A DNA stretch of 64,000 bases from assembly GCA_026724425.1 (NCBI GenBank), contig JAIUCV010000023.1:7073958-7137957 (forward strand), written 5' to 3'. This document shows, in pieces, positions 21,804 through 33,978 of the stretch. The notes under the pieces are model-generated. The model saw only the letters and a program-made list of their open reading frames with translations. It was not told the DNA's origin and did not search any database. How positions within the stretch are numbered: the stretch's first letter is position 1; every line of letters begins with the position of its first letter. A program made the position numbers and the translations under genes. Origin of the DNA: Erythrophleum ivorense. Lineage: Eukaryota > Streptophyta > Magnoliopsida > Fabales > Fabaceae.

Positions 21804-24800
21804 TGTAATATCTTATATTTCTATTATCATACTCTTTCATTTTGGGCAATTAGTACAAATTCACAAGACAAAAATGAAGAAAAGTATGAAAATAAAACAC
21901 TTTTATTGCATTGTGTCAGGGTAAATTTCTTCAATTTGCATTACGTGGGTCTCATGGATTATCCAACAACATTCTCTAGTCATTTACCATTGGAAAAAAT
22001 CATAATCAACTCAAAATATCAAGAAATCCACGATTTCTAAGTCAAAAACCCTGAAATGTACACTTAAGCTCGTGGGCAGCACATAGTAGATTTCAAGGGC
22101 AACTTTGAAAAATTATAACTAAATGTAGAAAAATAAAAATCACACAAACCATAGCTTTATGGAAAGCTCTAGATATCAAATTTTCATAAAAATAAGTTCT
22201 AGCCACAAAAATCCCATATGGACCATGTTTAACAATGAAATAGCCATAAAGGTCTGACTACCCTTTAATACTGATACAGTTTACTATCATAAATTTAAAA
22301 AATGTCCAATTAATTCCAAAAAAATTTAATCCATGCAAATGATACCAATATAGAAAGCTATGATGTTAGCTAAAGGAAAAAAAATAACTTTAGACTAATC
22401 CAAGAACATTTAGACCTGAAAAATCAATCAAATAATAACACGAGTCTAATTGGTCGCTTGGTACTGGATAGCAAGTTCAAAAATTAATATCTAGCTCTTT
22501 CGACATCCAAATAAGGTGCTTCCAATTGGCCAAAGTCACTAGAAAGGTTTAGTTTCTCCTTGTAAAATTTTATGGCAATTGGACATCGTTTGCTCCATGA
22601 TTGACATAGATTCATTTGCAGACCAATTGCACAATACCAGTGGCCAAACTAGAAAATTTTTTCAACTTCAAAAATTCTCCAAATATTCCATAGATCTCTA
22701 AATAATATCCACTTTAGCTTTCTAAAAAATTTTTAAGAAATTCTAGATGCATGCCAAATTTCAGACTAAGAAGAGCTCATTTGGATAAAAAGTGATATAG
22801 TTCACCAAAATGGTCAATTTTGCTTCATGTGAGAGGTCAACTTTGTCCAAATGCCTTCTCAATAGTTTAGCTCTTCTTAGGCAAGTTTAAAAGCATGAAT
22901 ATGACTTATATGAACTACCTAAGTGATTCCAAGTCTCAAGCATCTTAATTTGGCCATTCCATTTCCATTAATGCACTAATACATCAAGCCATCAAGAAGC
23001 TAAAATTTCCATTTCCATGGATTTCATGCCACATATGGTCTATACAAGAGTCATACATCATATTACAATTTTTCATGATCTTACATCATAAAAATAATAT
23101 GTACAAAACAACTTTGGTATTCAATTACAAAACAAGCTACATAACTATCAAGACTTGGCTTTTCAACTCTCTTAGCTTACATTCTTTATTGGGAGAATTA
23201 TAACAAAGGACCCAAAAGTAAAATATTTATTTTTAAGGACCCATTACCACTTATTTTAGGATGATTGACACTGATTTTAGCAACAAAAAGTTAAACCTAG
23301 TAGTAACAGGTCCTTTAAAACAAAATTTTCCATTTCTAGGTTCTTAAATATAATTCTCCCTTCTTTGTTTCTTGAGCACCACCTAGTTATGTCAAGAGGA
23401 AAGGGGGAAGGGGAGTGAGATTCCTTGAATCCCAATAGCTCACATACCTATTCACACACACATTCAAGGCATACACACATCAAAGTATATGTATGGAGGG
23501 TTTAGTAACCATAAAGTATGCAAAATCACAATTTCCATGCTACTCATTCACTTTCAAGCCAAGAACATACTCTAGGGACTTTTAGTTTTTCCTCACTCCA
23601 TTTCTAAAACTTTTAGATTTGCCTCACTCTTGGCCTCGGGACTTTTGATTTGATCTCTCCCTTCCAAGAGACTTTTGGCCTTGTCTCAGCATCTCCTCAC
23701 CTTCATTAAGTGACTTTTAGCATTACTTTACCCTTATGAGCCATTTCCACAACCAAAGCCATTCAAGGAAACAAATTGGTACTAATGTATTCTCAAGGCA
23801 TCAAGTGGCATGTTCTCAAGTCAAAAGAGCATACACAAACACACAAAGACATACATATGTATATAAGGATGTAAGGAGCATAAGGTGGAGAGCTACCTTC
23901 CAATGGATGCAAGCTTTCTTTGCTTTATTCCCTCCCTTTTTTGGCCTCACAAGAACATTTAGATAGGTGGATGTTCTCTTAGCCTAGACACCATAAACAA
24001 CATACAATTACATACTTGAAGCAAGCCAAGACACTAAACTCACTCTTGAACACACATTTGGTTCCATAAGTGACATAATGTTCCATAAATGGCCTATTGA
24101 AGCAACCTTTATAATTCAAGCTCTAGGCTCCCATCTCTTTCCATTTCTAGGCCTCTTGGCATCATTCAAAGTCCTTGGAGCCATCACACATTCATTTGCA
24201 TAATTAGAAAATCAAGTTGCTTCATAAGGCATCATTATGGATATCATTGTCCCATCTCCCATTCCATGGCTCTTAAATTTTTTCCAATAGTTTCTCCCAT
24301 CTTCTAACATTATATAAAGTCCTAAATTAGGGCTAGAACAATTTAAAACACTCCTTAGCCCATAGAACTAGCCTAGGCTGAGACAAGCACAATAAATTGG
24401 GTTCTTGGACTTCTTGATTTTTCCTTGATTGGAAAGCCACTTGGGGAGGTTTCTAAGGGTCTTAGGAGCTCAAGGAAACATTCAAATAGCCAAGAAATTA
24501 CTCACACAAAATCAAATTTTACAAAACCCTAAAGAAGCCTACACTTTTCTATTTTGTTTTTCATAGGTTTTTCTGGTAATTTCTTGCCATATCCTCTTTT
24601 CCATGGTCTAAAACCCTTCTTCCTTCCTTCTTTTTAGACAAAAATTCCCTCTCCCATATGGTTTTGGTTTTGGCCAAACAAGCACCAAGAAAGAGTAACA
24701 AAGAGAAGCAATAAGAATGAAGAATTATGTTAGATTTCTAGCTCCCTTTTGATGCTTCTTCCCTTCTTGAATTCCCTTCTTAATTTTCAAAAATTCTCTC

Positions 24801-25553
24801 TTGTTCTAGACCAAAAAGAGAACCAGTCCCTTCAAGAAAACCATAGAAAGAAAGCAAAGAAGGAGGGGAGTAAGATTGGAAGAGAAAGAAGCATAAAATT
24901 CCATGAATTTACCTATCTTTCTTGCATTTTTCTTTCCCCTTTTCTTCCTCTTCTTGTGCACCTAAGAGAGCAGGTCATTTTCTGTATTTTGGGTAGAGGA
25001 AGTGTGTGGAAGTTTCAAGAAACACACTTTTTCAAAAATTCAAATTTCGTCCTTCCATAATGGCAATTTTGTTTCGACTTCATTTTAGCTCCTTTTTTAG
25101 AATCGTCTTTTTCATTATAAAATTTAGGTTCTCAATTTAATAAAATACCTTTGAAGTCACTCAAATTGGAGATAAAACCTTTTCAAACGAATCTGTCAAA
25201 ATACGAGTTCACCGTTATTGAAAAACATACACCGGAGGGGTTTTTCCAGTCCTGGGGCTTTTCATGGTTTTTGGAACCTCTGAGAACCTTGGGCAACTCA
25301 AATTTTTCATTTAGAAAGCTCTTTTATGTGTTTTTTTTCCAAAAGTTGCACTTATTTACAAAAATACCATTATGTTTTGTCACAAATTGTTTCACCATCC
25401 TATCTCTATTTTTCTTTTTGTCTGAACCTGGGATTATCATTTTTAGGAGTCTAGGACTCTATCCAATTTTTTTGAAGCATTATCTAGCTTATTTCAGAGG
25501 ACTTACTTTTATACGGCTCATTTCATCATTTTACAAAATTTACGTTCGTTACA
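21804..25553 (-). mobile_element. Solo LTR, copy F (3750 bp)
   Basis: On the plus strand it starts TGTAATATC and ends GTTCGTTACA, with a perfect GGAGG duplication at 21799-21803 and 25554-25558. It is a diverged member of the TGTAACA...TGTTACA group seen at 30805, 40806, 45094 and 50249, sharing blocks such as the GACTTTTGG-rich zone and the CTTTTTTAGAATCGTCTTT zone. There is no gene inside; frames at 24749-25060 and 25151-25576 are LTR sequence. Confidence 0.85.
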
Positions 25554-25558
25554 GGAGG

Positions 25559-27299
25559 CTGGAGATCTTTCGGTGAAAGAAAATAGAGGAGTAGATCTAG
25601 TAAGGGAATGCAAAGCTTGGGAGAGGATTTTTGGGATCCAATTGGAGGTTTTGGTTTGAAGAAAATCAAGAGGGAGAAAAGAGTTCTGGTTGGGATTTTC
25701 CTACTAGAACTGGAGGTTTTGGGTTTTCGGGTCACAAGCAAGGAATCCTAGAGTTCTGTTTTCGAAAGAAGGATGATGATGCAGCAAAGTGATTTGAGCA
25801 CAGTAGTATAATGGTGAGGCAGAGTCTTCTTGGGAGTTTTCTTTTAGTTGTAGTTGAGGGAAAAGAAACCATTGCACCCAATTTCACAGGAGAATAGTTC
25901 TGCTAGCCAGGTAAAATGATACATTGGTAGCCATTTCAATTGTTATGATTATTCATTTTGAATGCTGGAAAATAGAACAATGTTTTTAGTTAATGAGTAT
26001 CCCTGGTGGTCTTTGATGCTGTTATACTGCTATTCATGGCTTGAATTTATGAATAGCTTTTTAGTAGAATTACTATATGCATATTGGGTTAGCATTTAGG
26101 TTTGAATGTAAAATTTTGAATTGAGAAGTGTGAGACCTGTATGATACCCCAACCTTGTGTGAATTTTGATAAATCTTGGGTTAATGAAAGGAAACTTGCG
26201 CAGCATGTACATAATTTGGGCTATATGCCAAATAGGTAGAATACATTTTTGGTGATGGTCAAATTGTCATGCAAATAGGTCTTGGTCTATTTTAAAAGCT
26301 TCTAAAATGCCTATTATCCTTGTGTTGCATGCCAATATGCCTTGACAGAAAGTTATGGCAAGGGCTAGAATGTTATGTGTATGTGGAAGCTTGGTTAGTC
26401 CTCATTGTGCTATTTCGATATGCCTCATACTGGACTAATAATTAATACTTTTGAGTTGTATTTAGGAGTGATATGGGGATAGGATGAACAATTTGATTAT
26501 ACATGCTTGTGTAATGTAATTGAACAAATGTTTTCTTGGAAATTGCTTCCTGAATTGTGAAAGTACTGGTTGGTAACTTCTATAAATTCATTTGTTGGGT
26601 TATGTTATTATGATACAGAGTGGTATTGAATTTTAGTTGGGAAGAACATTTTTGGGACCCCACAGTGTTTGAACTTATTGAATGTATTAAGGTTTGAATG
26701 ATGGAATTGCTTATGTCCTGCATGAACATATGGATGCATAGAAATATGGATTTGAGTTTTTATACTTATTGGATTGTCAAGGAATTAATTTGATTATGAT
26801 TAGAAACTGACACAATTTCCTTTCTTTGCTTGTTGACATTATGGGGAGTACTCCGTGATGATGCAGCTTACCTTGGGATATTTGTATAGAAGAACAAGAT
26901 ATCATGGTAGGGTGTTCAAAAACCAAAACACCTGGGGAGGCAAAATTGATCTGACTAGGGAGAGGAGTAGGAAATAGAGTAAAGTGAAAATGGAAACAAG
27001 TGATTTCTTGCAAATTTCCATCCTCTTCATTTTTTTTGTAATTATTGTTTGAAGTAATGCGCTATTTGTTCAACTAGACACAAACACACACAAAATAAAA
27101 ATGCTGTAGGTTTGTAAATATTTTTGTTTTAATTTTATTTCATCTTTTTTAGAGTTGCCGTGTAGGATTCTATGTCCTCTCAGGCGCATAGGGGTCAACT
27201 AGAGTACCATGTGTGACAATAAAGTCTCCTTGGTATTCATTAGTTTATATTTGCAAGTTTTGGGCTCTAAAATCCCTATCCCAATTAATTTTGTTTTAA
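25559..27299 (+). other. Right part of the Tat/Ogre-like LTR after the nested insertion
   Basis: Continuation of the LTR that began at 20698. No coding region seen; the short minus frames at 25526-25741 and 26777-27013 have no motif. Confidence 0.5.
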
Positions 27300-28950
27300 A
27301 AAAAATTTCAAAGGAGAAAGAAAATGTGTTTAAAAACAAAACAAATAGTTTTTAGAAAGTAAAGTATATTTTTTTTCAATAAAGAGTTTAAAAATTAATA
27401 AAAAATGTGTAGCCTTTGGAAAGTTGAATAAACTTTGCCCCCTAAAAGAATAAAACCTAAAAGAAAAAAAAAACAAACAAAACAACAAACCAAAAAGGCA
27501 AGAAAAAAGAAAAAAGAAAAACAAAAACAAAATAAAAATACAGACAAAAAAGGTTTTTAAAAAGTCAAATGGATTTCTTTTAAAAATAAAAATATAAACT
27601 TTAAAATTTAAGTTTTAAATATGAGAAAGTCAAAAACAAAAAAAATAAAAGAAAAAGAAAAAAAGAGAAAAATTATCAAAAATTAAAGTCGGGCTTTTTG
27701 AAAATCCACCTTTTTAATAGTAGAGTATAGGAAAATCAATTTATTTACGAATTAAGTTCTAATTCTTAAAAAAGGGGGTCATTCTCTATTAACAATAAAA
27801 AAATAATTATAAATTTCAAATTTTAAAATGAAGCTTGTCTTTTTCCTTAAGATTTTTCTAAAATAAAATAAAAAATAAAAAAACAAAAAAATATGACACA
27901 ATTACAGAAAAATATATATAAAAAAATTAAAAATACAAATACAAAATCAAAAAAGTAATAATAATAATAACAAAAATAAATAATGATAATAATAAATAAA
28001 AATTAGAGAAATCAAAATATAAGAAGAGACATTAAAAAAAAGAAGAATCAAAACTAAAAAAAATAAAAATCAATTAAACAAAATCAAAAACCAAAACCTT
28101 AAAAAAGAAGAAGAAAGAAACAAAAAATTAAAACAAAAAGAAACTAATAAAAAATTCATAAAAAGAAAAATCAAAAGAAAAAAATGTAATAATCCAAAAT
28201 AAACAAAAGGAGTAATAAGTTATAAAAACCAAGAACCAAAAAACAAAATCTAACAAAAATTTTCAAGCAAAAATCAAAACAAAAACAAAAACAAGATCAA
28301 CAAAAATTAATCAAAACAAAAATATACAAGAAAAAATAAAAAAAAACAAAAATCAAAATGAAATCAAATAAAAAAATTCCAAAAAGGAAGAAAAATTAAA
28401 AAATAATCCTTTTTAGTATCATTAAAAAAAGTCATCATGAAGGTCATAAAAAAAACAAAAATAAAACAAAACAAAAAGAAACAAAAAAAATGTAAAAGGA
28501 AGAAAGAAAAGAGTAAAGATGTGAAATTAATCTAGTTTTTGCAAATTAAAACTTATCAACCAATTTTAAAATTGTTTTATTTGTAAAAGTTAAAGTCATT
28601 TTCACTATCTTTTTCATTTTAAAACTAGAAAAAACAATAAACAAAACTCAAAAAAAGATAAATAAATAAGAAATTAAAATAAAATCAAATAAAAAGCTCT
28701 AAAAAGAAGAAAGAAGAAAAATGAAAAATCCTTTTTAATAAAAAAAATTATCATGAGAGTCATAAAAAATAAAAATAAAACAAAAACAAATATAGTAGCA
28801 AAAACACAAACAAAACAAAAACAAAAACAAAAAATACCAACAAAAATAAAAATAAATAAAACAAAGAAAAAAACAAAAACAGAAAAACAAAACAAAAAAA
28901 TAGAACAAAAAAACAAAAACAAAATACCAACCAAAAGACATTTTTTGTTT
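27300..28950. repeat. Extended A-rich low-complexity tract
   Basis: About 1.6 kb in which the plus strand is overwhelmingly A, with AAAAC, AAAAT and AAAG units and very few G/C runs, most extreme at 27860-28540 and 28740-28940. It lies in the 3' half of the Tat/Ogre-like LTR. Open frames here encode only Lys/Asn/Thr or Phe/Leu runs. Confidence 0.85.
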
Positions 28951-30804
28951 GAACTATGTAGACTTTGATCTTTCCTAAATGGTATGGAGACTCTAAACTC
29001 TGACCCTAGGTCAAGTTTGCCATTATAAATAACCATTTTCTTTTAGTTTTATTTCCTTAATTTCTTTTTTATCTTATTTTACTTTAGATTTTATTCCTTT
29101 TTATTTTACTTTCTGAATTTCTTTCTGTTTTATTCTTAATTTTCTTTCCTTTTTTATTTTTATTTTATATCTTAAAGTTCTTTTCTTCTTAGTTTGTATG
29201 TGATTTGTTAGGTAAATTAAAATAGAATGAAGGCTATATTAGTTTTGCATAATTAACTTCGGGTAATCGTTTTCGGTAACAGGTGTAATGGGATGCCTAA
29301 CACCTTCTCTACTCACAATCGATTCCCGAATCCAAATCTAATTCGTAGACCATTTTTCTCATAAATTTTTTTTTTTAAGTTTTACTTTTTCAAAAATAAA
29401 AATTTTGGTGGCGACTCCTACCTTAATTTTGATTTCAATTTTTCTTTTCTTTGAAAATCAATTTTTTTTTGAAATTCTTTTTTATTTTGGCGCCACGCGA
29501 TCACATTTTTGGGTGTGACAGACTGTTTTATGATTGCTTGAGTTTATGTTTGAATTAGCTTTTTAGCATATTTTTCTTTTTTTGGCTTTTAGCAACAGTG
29601 GCAAGGGTTTGAGTGCAGCAGTTCTTCCTTAAATTAGAGATGAGCCTAGCTCGTTTATTTTTATGCCATGGCTAGATGAGTACAGAAGTATTATGCCAAT
29701 TCTATGTTTAAGTTATTTTATATGCATATGACCTTACATACTTGCATTTTATTCTTAAATCATTTATTGTGTGCATTGGTTTGGATTGAGTATTGCTATT
29801 AAGAATCTACCTAGAATCTCAGTTTATCTCCCACTAGCCATGTTAGGTGAACCTAGCAAGGAGAAAGAGAAAGAGAAGAGTTAAGAGTTTGAAGAATGTG
29901 TAGTTAGGATCCATATGATGTAGATATTCTTTTTATGTATATTATGATAAAATGTAATAGTAAACTTATGCAAAAACATTAGACTCCAATTGTAAGACTA
30001 TTTGATGTATATACATATAATTGGAACATATTTTGTTATGTTAATGTCCATGAGGATTGTATGCATAAGCAAAAGTAGAAAGGGAAATTTTAGATGTTAG
30101 GCAACTTTCATATGTTGAATCCTTTATAGAGGATGTATTTATGAATTGAAAGTTGCTCAAGGCAAAAGATAGCACATTAGACTCAATTTGACCCTTATGG
30201 AACTAAAAGTTTGTCCAAGTGAGCCATTAATTGTATCCTTGACCTTGATAGCCTTAATGAATGAGTTTGGGGTTGAAATTTAGTGAGTACTTATAGAACA
30301 TTTGGAAATTCTATGGAGCCAAAGTTTGTATTTTTTAGAGTTTTATAGAATATTTGATAAATTTTCAGAATTAGCCCTAAAAAGCTATCATGACATAGTT
30401 ATTTTTCACCTAATCGAGATTTGATTTTTGTGTTCTTTGAGGGACCAGATGGGTTCACTTTGACTTGAAATTTTTGCAATAGAAAGTTCACATCCCATGC
30501 TTTCCATGGATACCTAAGTTGTGTTAATCGAAGTTGTGTAGCTTAAGTTATGATTTTTTGAAGTTTAGGTTGCAATATGTGATTATATGACAAATGGTCA
30601 ATTTCGTTCCTTTGTGCATATGGCATTTACATACTTGATCCAATACATGAAACCAGATATGTGTATATGAGTTATGAATTTAAATAGGCTAGAATACCGT
30701 TTTTAGACATTGGAAGTCCATTTGGGATGTTTAGTAGCCAAAATTCCACTGTTAAAAGTTTTAGTTTTATAGTGAATGCTTTTACTAAAATGGACATTCC
30801 ATTG

Positions 30805-33800
30805 TGTAACATCCAGTCCCTCCGTAAACGTGAGAAACACAATGTTCAGTTTCTCCGTAAACGTCAGGAATGGGCCAAATATAAAAGGAAATCCCCGAAA
30901 TAGAAGGAATTGGGGCCAAATAAAATTATGATAAAATTCTAAATAATGAAAAATGAGGATTTAAGCCTTGAGTTACTCAAAAATCAAGGCTAGAGTGATT
31001 TGAAAAATTTGTCGAAAGGCTAGTGGCATTTTTGTAAATATGGTTACTTTTTGAAAAACTTACAGGAGGGCTTTTTAAATGAAAGTTTTGAGTTCTCCAC
31101 GGTTCTTAGAGGCCCTGAAAATCATGGGAAGCCCCGGGACAGTTAAAGCTCCTCCGGTATATATTTTCCAACGGCGGTGAGCCCGAACTTTGATCGAATC
31201 GTTCGGGAAGGTTTTAGCTCCAAATTGAGTGATTCCAAAAGCATTTTATAAGATTGAGGACCTAAATTTTATGATAGAAAAGACAGTTCTAAAAAAGGAG
31301 CTAAAACGGATTAGAAACAAAAATGCCAAAGACGAGGGACGAAATGGAAATTTTTAGAATTCTTTTGCTTTTAATATTCTCTCTTTCTCATGCCCTCCCT
31401 TGCCCTCATTTTCCACCATCTTTCTTCTGCCCAGAACAGAGAGGAGAATCAGTTCTCTTAGGCACACAAGAAGGAGCACTCTTGGAGGTCTGAGCAAAGA
31501 GTTATACATTTTTTAAATTGGCATATGTGATGAGTGAAGATGAGTAGAGGCTTGGAAAAAAATTTAGAACTCAAAGAAAGTGAATTGGTGCCATAGACCC
31601 CATTATGTGACCTAAATAAGCAACATGTGTTTAGGCTCTTCATTTTAATTGTGTGATGATTCCAAGAGGCTTAAAAGGAGTCAAGAATCATATTTGAAAA
31701 GAAAGAAAGGAGTCTAGAATTTAATTGAAGGGTGTTGCTTCATTAGGTGCCTTTATGGATCATAATGAGCTTTATAGGATAACCTAGTGTTTAAGCAAGT
31801 TGCATAGCCTTAGAATGTGTTTCATGGACCTAATTGGCTCCCATAAATTGTATCTAGGCCAAGAGAAACCATCTCCACCAACTTGTGGGTGTGTGGCTTA
31901 AAGAGGAGACTTGAATCCTAAAGGAAAAGTGTGTGAATTGGTGTAAGGTAGCTCTCTCCACCTTCTCTCATGCATGGATATGTGTTTAGCTTGTTTTAGA
32001 ATGTGTGTATGTGTATTTTCAAGTTATGAAAAGTATGCTAGCATGCCTTTATATGCTATGATCTTTGATGCCATATTATGTTTTCTAATGAATGTATGAT
32101 ATTTGTATGAGTTTACTTGAGTGTGGAGAGGCCAAGAATTCTTCCTTTTGGTGGGGATGAGCCAAGAACCCTTGAGCTTGGTTGAGACAAAGCAAAGAGT
32201 CTCCCAAAAGAAAAGTGGACTCCCAAGAGTATGGTTGAGTCCAAAGTTCTCAAGAAATGGGTAAGGCAAGTTCAAAATCCATAAGGAGAAGTGTGAGGCC
32301 AATCTAAACACTTGGTGAGCTCTTGAATGATTTGTATGAGTTGTTTATATGCCAAGTTTGCTTTTAAAATGCCTATGGCTTTTATTTTCTCCATGCATGC
32401 ATTTGGAAAGCTTACTTGCACATATTATGTGTGATGGAATGGGAGATGAGCTATTGGGATTCTTTGAATCTCATCCCTTCCTCTCTAATGATCTAACATG
32501 TTAAGTGGACCAAGTAACTATAGTGAAGGGAGCCAACATCAATGAAGAAGGAAGAATGACAACCTTGTGTCTTGTTTTGTTTATTTTGGAACCATAATAA
32601 TGGTTCATCATGTATATGAGGTTGTATATGTACTATGAATATTGAGACATGTGTAAATACACTATTATGTGACGTTTAGATGTATGATTATGATATATGA
32701 CCACTAGCCCATGTTTTGAGTATGTAAGGCTATAGAATGAGAATTTAAAGTTTGATGAATATGTGTACAAGTGAGGGTGAAATGGACAAAATGAGATGCA
32801 TGAGGTTTGCAACCATTTGGGCAGCTCACACAAGTTTTAAATATGCTTTTAGACTTGCCCAAAAGGTGCCACAACCAAGGAAAGCCATTTGGCAATTTTG
32901 GTATCCCATATGAAGCCAAAATTGACTATAATGGATCCCTATGCCACTTTTTAGCCAAATTAGTTAGTCTTGATCTGCTATTTGGCATCAAATTAGGTCT
33001 CATTAAGATCTTTTTGGGAAGCTAAAGATCATAATTTTTAGAGGTCCATAGAATATTTGATGAATTTTCAAAGTTGGCAATTTTCATGGTTTCTGGTATG
33101 TGCACTGTTCACACTGGTAGATTTGTATTCTGTGTCATCTGATGGGCAAATGGTGTCCAATGCCTGTGAAATTTTATAATAATAAACTAGAGGTCATAAA
33201 ATTTCTGTGGCCACTGAGATCACCTCATTTGGAGGTCTGAGCAAAGAGTTATACATTTTTTAAATTGGCTATCAATAGTAGTGGCGCCCCAGGAGCCTAG
33301 TTACTGTTCGATAGATTTCCAATGGCTAAACGTATTTGTTTCATTCTGGAATTATTTTTAGCATAAATTTAAGATTTTTAGATTTCCAGAATCACTGAAT
33401 GTGTATGATTTCAATTTTATATAATTAGTTATGAATTTTAGAAGTTTATATCAGTAATTTGAAACAATAGCCTAGGCAGCAGTGACCTCTGGAATGTTTT
33501 GGATGTCAAACATCCTCTATAATGAATTTTATGATCTAGACGTATTTTGAGTGTAAATTAGACATCCATAACTTTCCAAAATGACCAAGATTGCATGATT
33601 TCAATTTTTCTAGATTTAGTTATGATTTTCCAAATTTGGTCAAAAAATGGAGCAAATCTGGCCGAGAATGAATACCCATTTCCCATGTCTCTTTTCGGTT
33701 TCTATGAGTTGTAAGTATGTTTTTAGGATACAAATGGGTTGTAATCATGTATTAAATATGAGGGGGCATAGTATGAGCTCACATAGTCCATGTGACACCG

Positions 33801-33930
33801 GAATGAATTTTTAGATACGATGCAACGCGAAAATATTCATTATTTCCTTGCCTTTCTATGAAAAACTTACATCCTTCATGATATTAAGTCATATGAAGGT
33901 ATGAGATGAGCTAGAATTTATGATGTTACA
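30805..33930 (+). mobile_element. Solo LTR, copy A (3126 bp)
   Basis: Starts TGTAACATCC and ends GATGTTACA, with a perfect CATTG duplication at 30800-30804 and 33931-33935. Same family and orientation as copy D. It is about 590 bp shorter because roughly 625 bp was replaced by a 41-bp filler at 31482-31522. Confidence 0.9.
31482..31522 (+). repeat. 41-bp filler copied from 33229-33269
   Basis: Perfect direct copy of 33229-33269 within the same LTR. In other family members only the downstream location has related sequence, so the copy at 31482 is the ectopic one and marks a deletion junction. Confidence 0.88.
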
Positions 33931-33966
33931 CATTGTACCAAGTAAATACTATATTGTAACATTTTT

Positions 33967-33978
33967 GGGTATCAAAGT
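33967..33978 (+). promoter_or_regulatory. Degenerate primer-binding site of the outer element
   Basis: GGGTATCAAAGT resembles the iMet-tRNA-type site TGGTATCAGAGC (9 of 12 positions) and lies 5 bp after the LTR end GTAACA at 33961. It supports a gypsy/copia-type element interior starting here. Confidence 0.5.

Larger units (their letters stand above)
20698..29520 (+). mobile_element. Tat/Ogre-like solo LTR (split by a nested solo LTR)
   Basis: Begins TGTAAATATCGTATTTTG and ends GGGTGTGACA. Flanking 5-bp repeats are GGCTG (20693-20697) and GACTG (29521-29525), one mismatch. Without the nested 21804-25553 copy and its duplication it is about 5.07 kb. Near the end are GATGCCTAACACCTTCTC and GGTGGCGACTCC, stretches I associate with LTR ends of Tat/Ogre-type gypsy elements; this lineage call is from memory. 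No internal coding region, so it is a solo LTR. Confidence 0.6.
18921..33961 (+). mobile_element. Probable 5' LTR of the outer gypsy-like element, interrupted by nested solo LTRs
   Basis: Host pieces are 18921-20697, 29521-30804 and 33931-33961, about 3.1 kb once the nested insertions (20698-29520 and 30805-33930) and their duplications are removed. The start TGTTAC and end GTAACA form an inverted terminal pair. The end is followed by a degenerate primer-binding site. The first piece matches 62134-63340. The first boundary is uncertain (see findings), and no coding sequence is present. Confidence 0.55.

Noticed and set aside
25151..25576. 141-codon plus-strand frame
   Set aside because: Lies in solo LTR copy F and runs across its end into host DNA. 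The matching parts of other copies are closed, so it is chance.
28674..29036. 120-codon Phe/Leu-rich frame that looks like a membrane protein
   Set aside because: It is the complement of the A-rich low-complexity tract; the hydrophobic look comes only from TTT/TTG codons.
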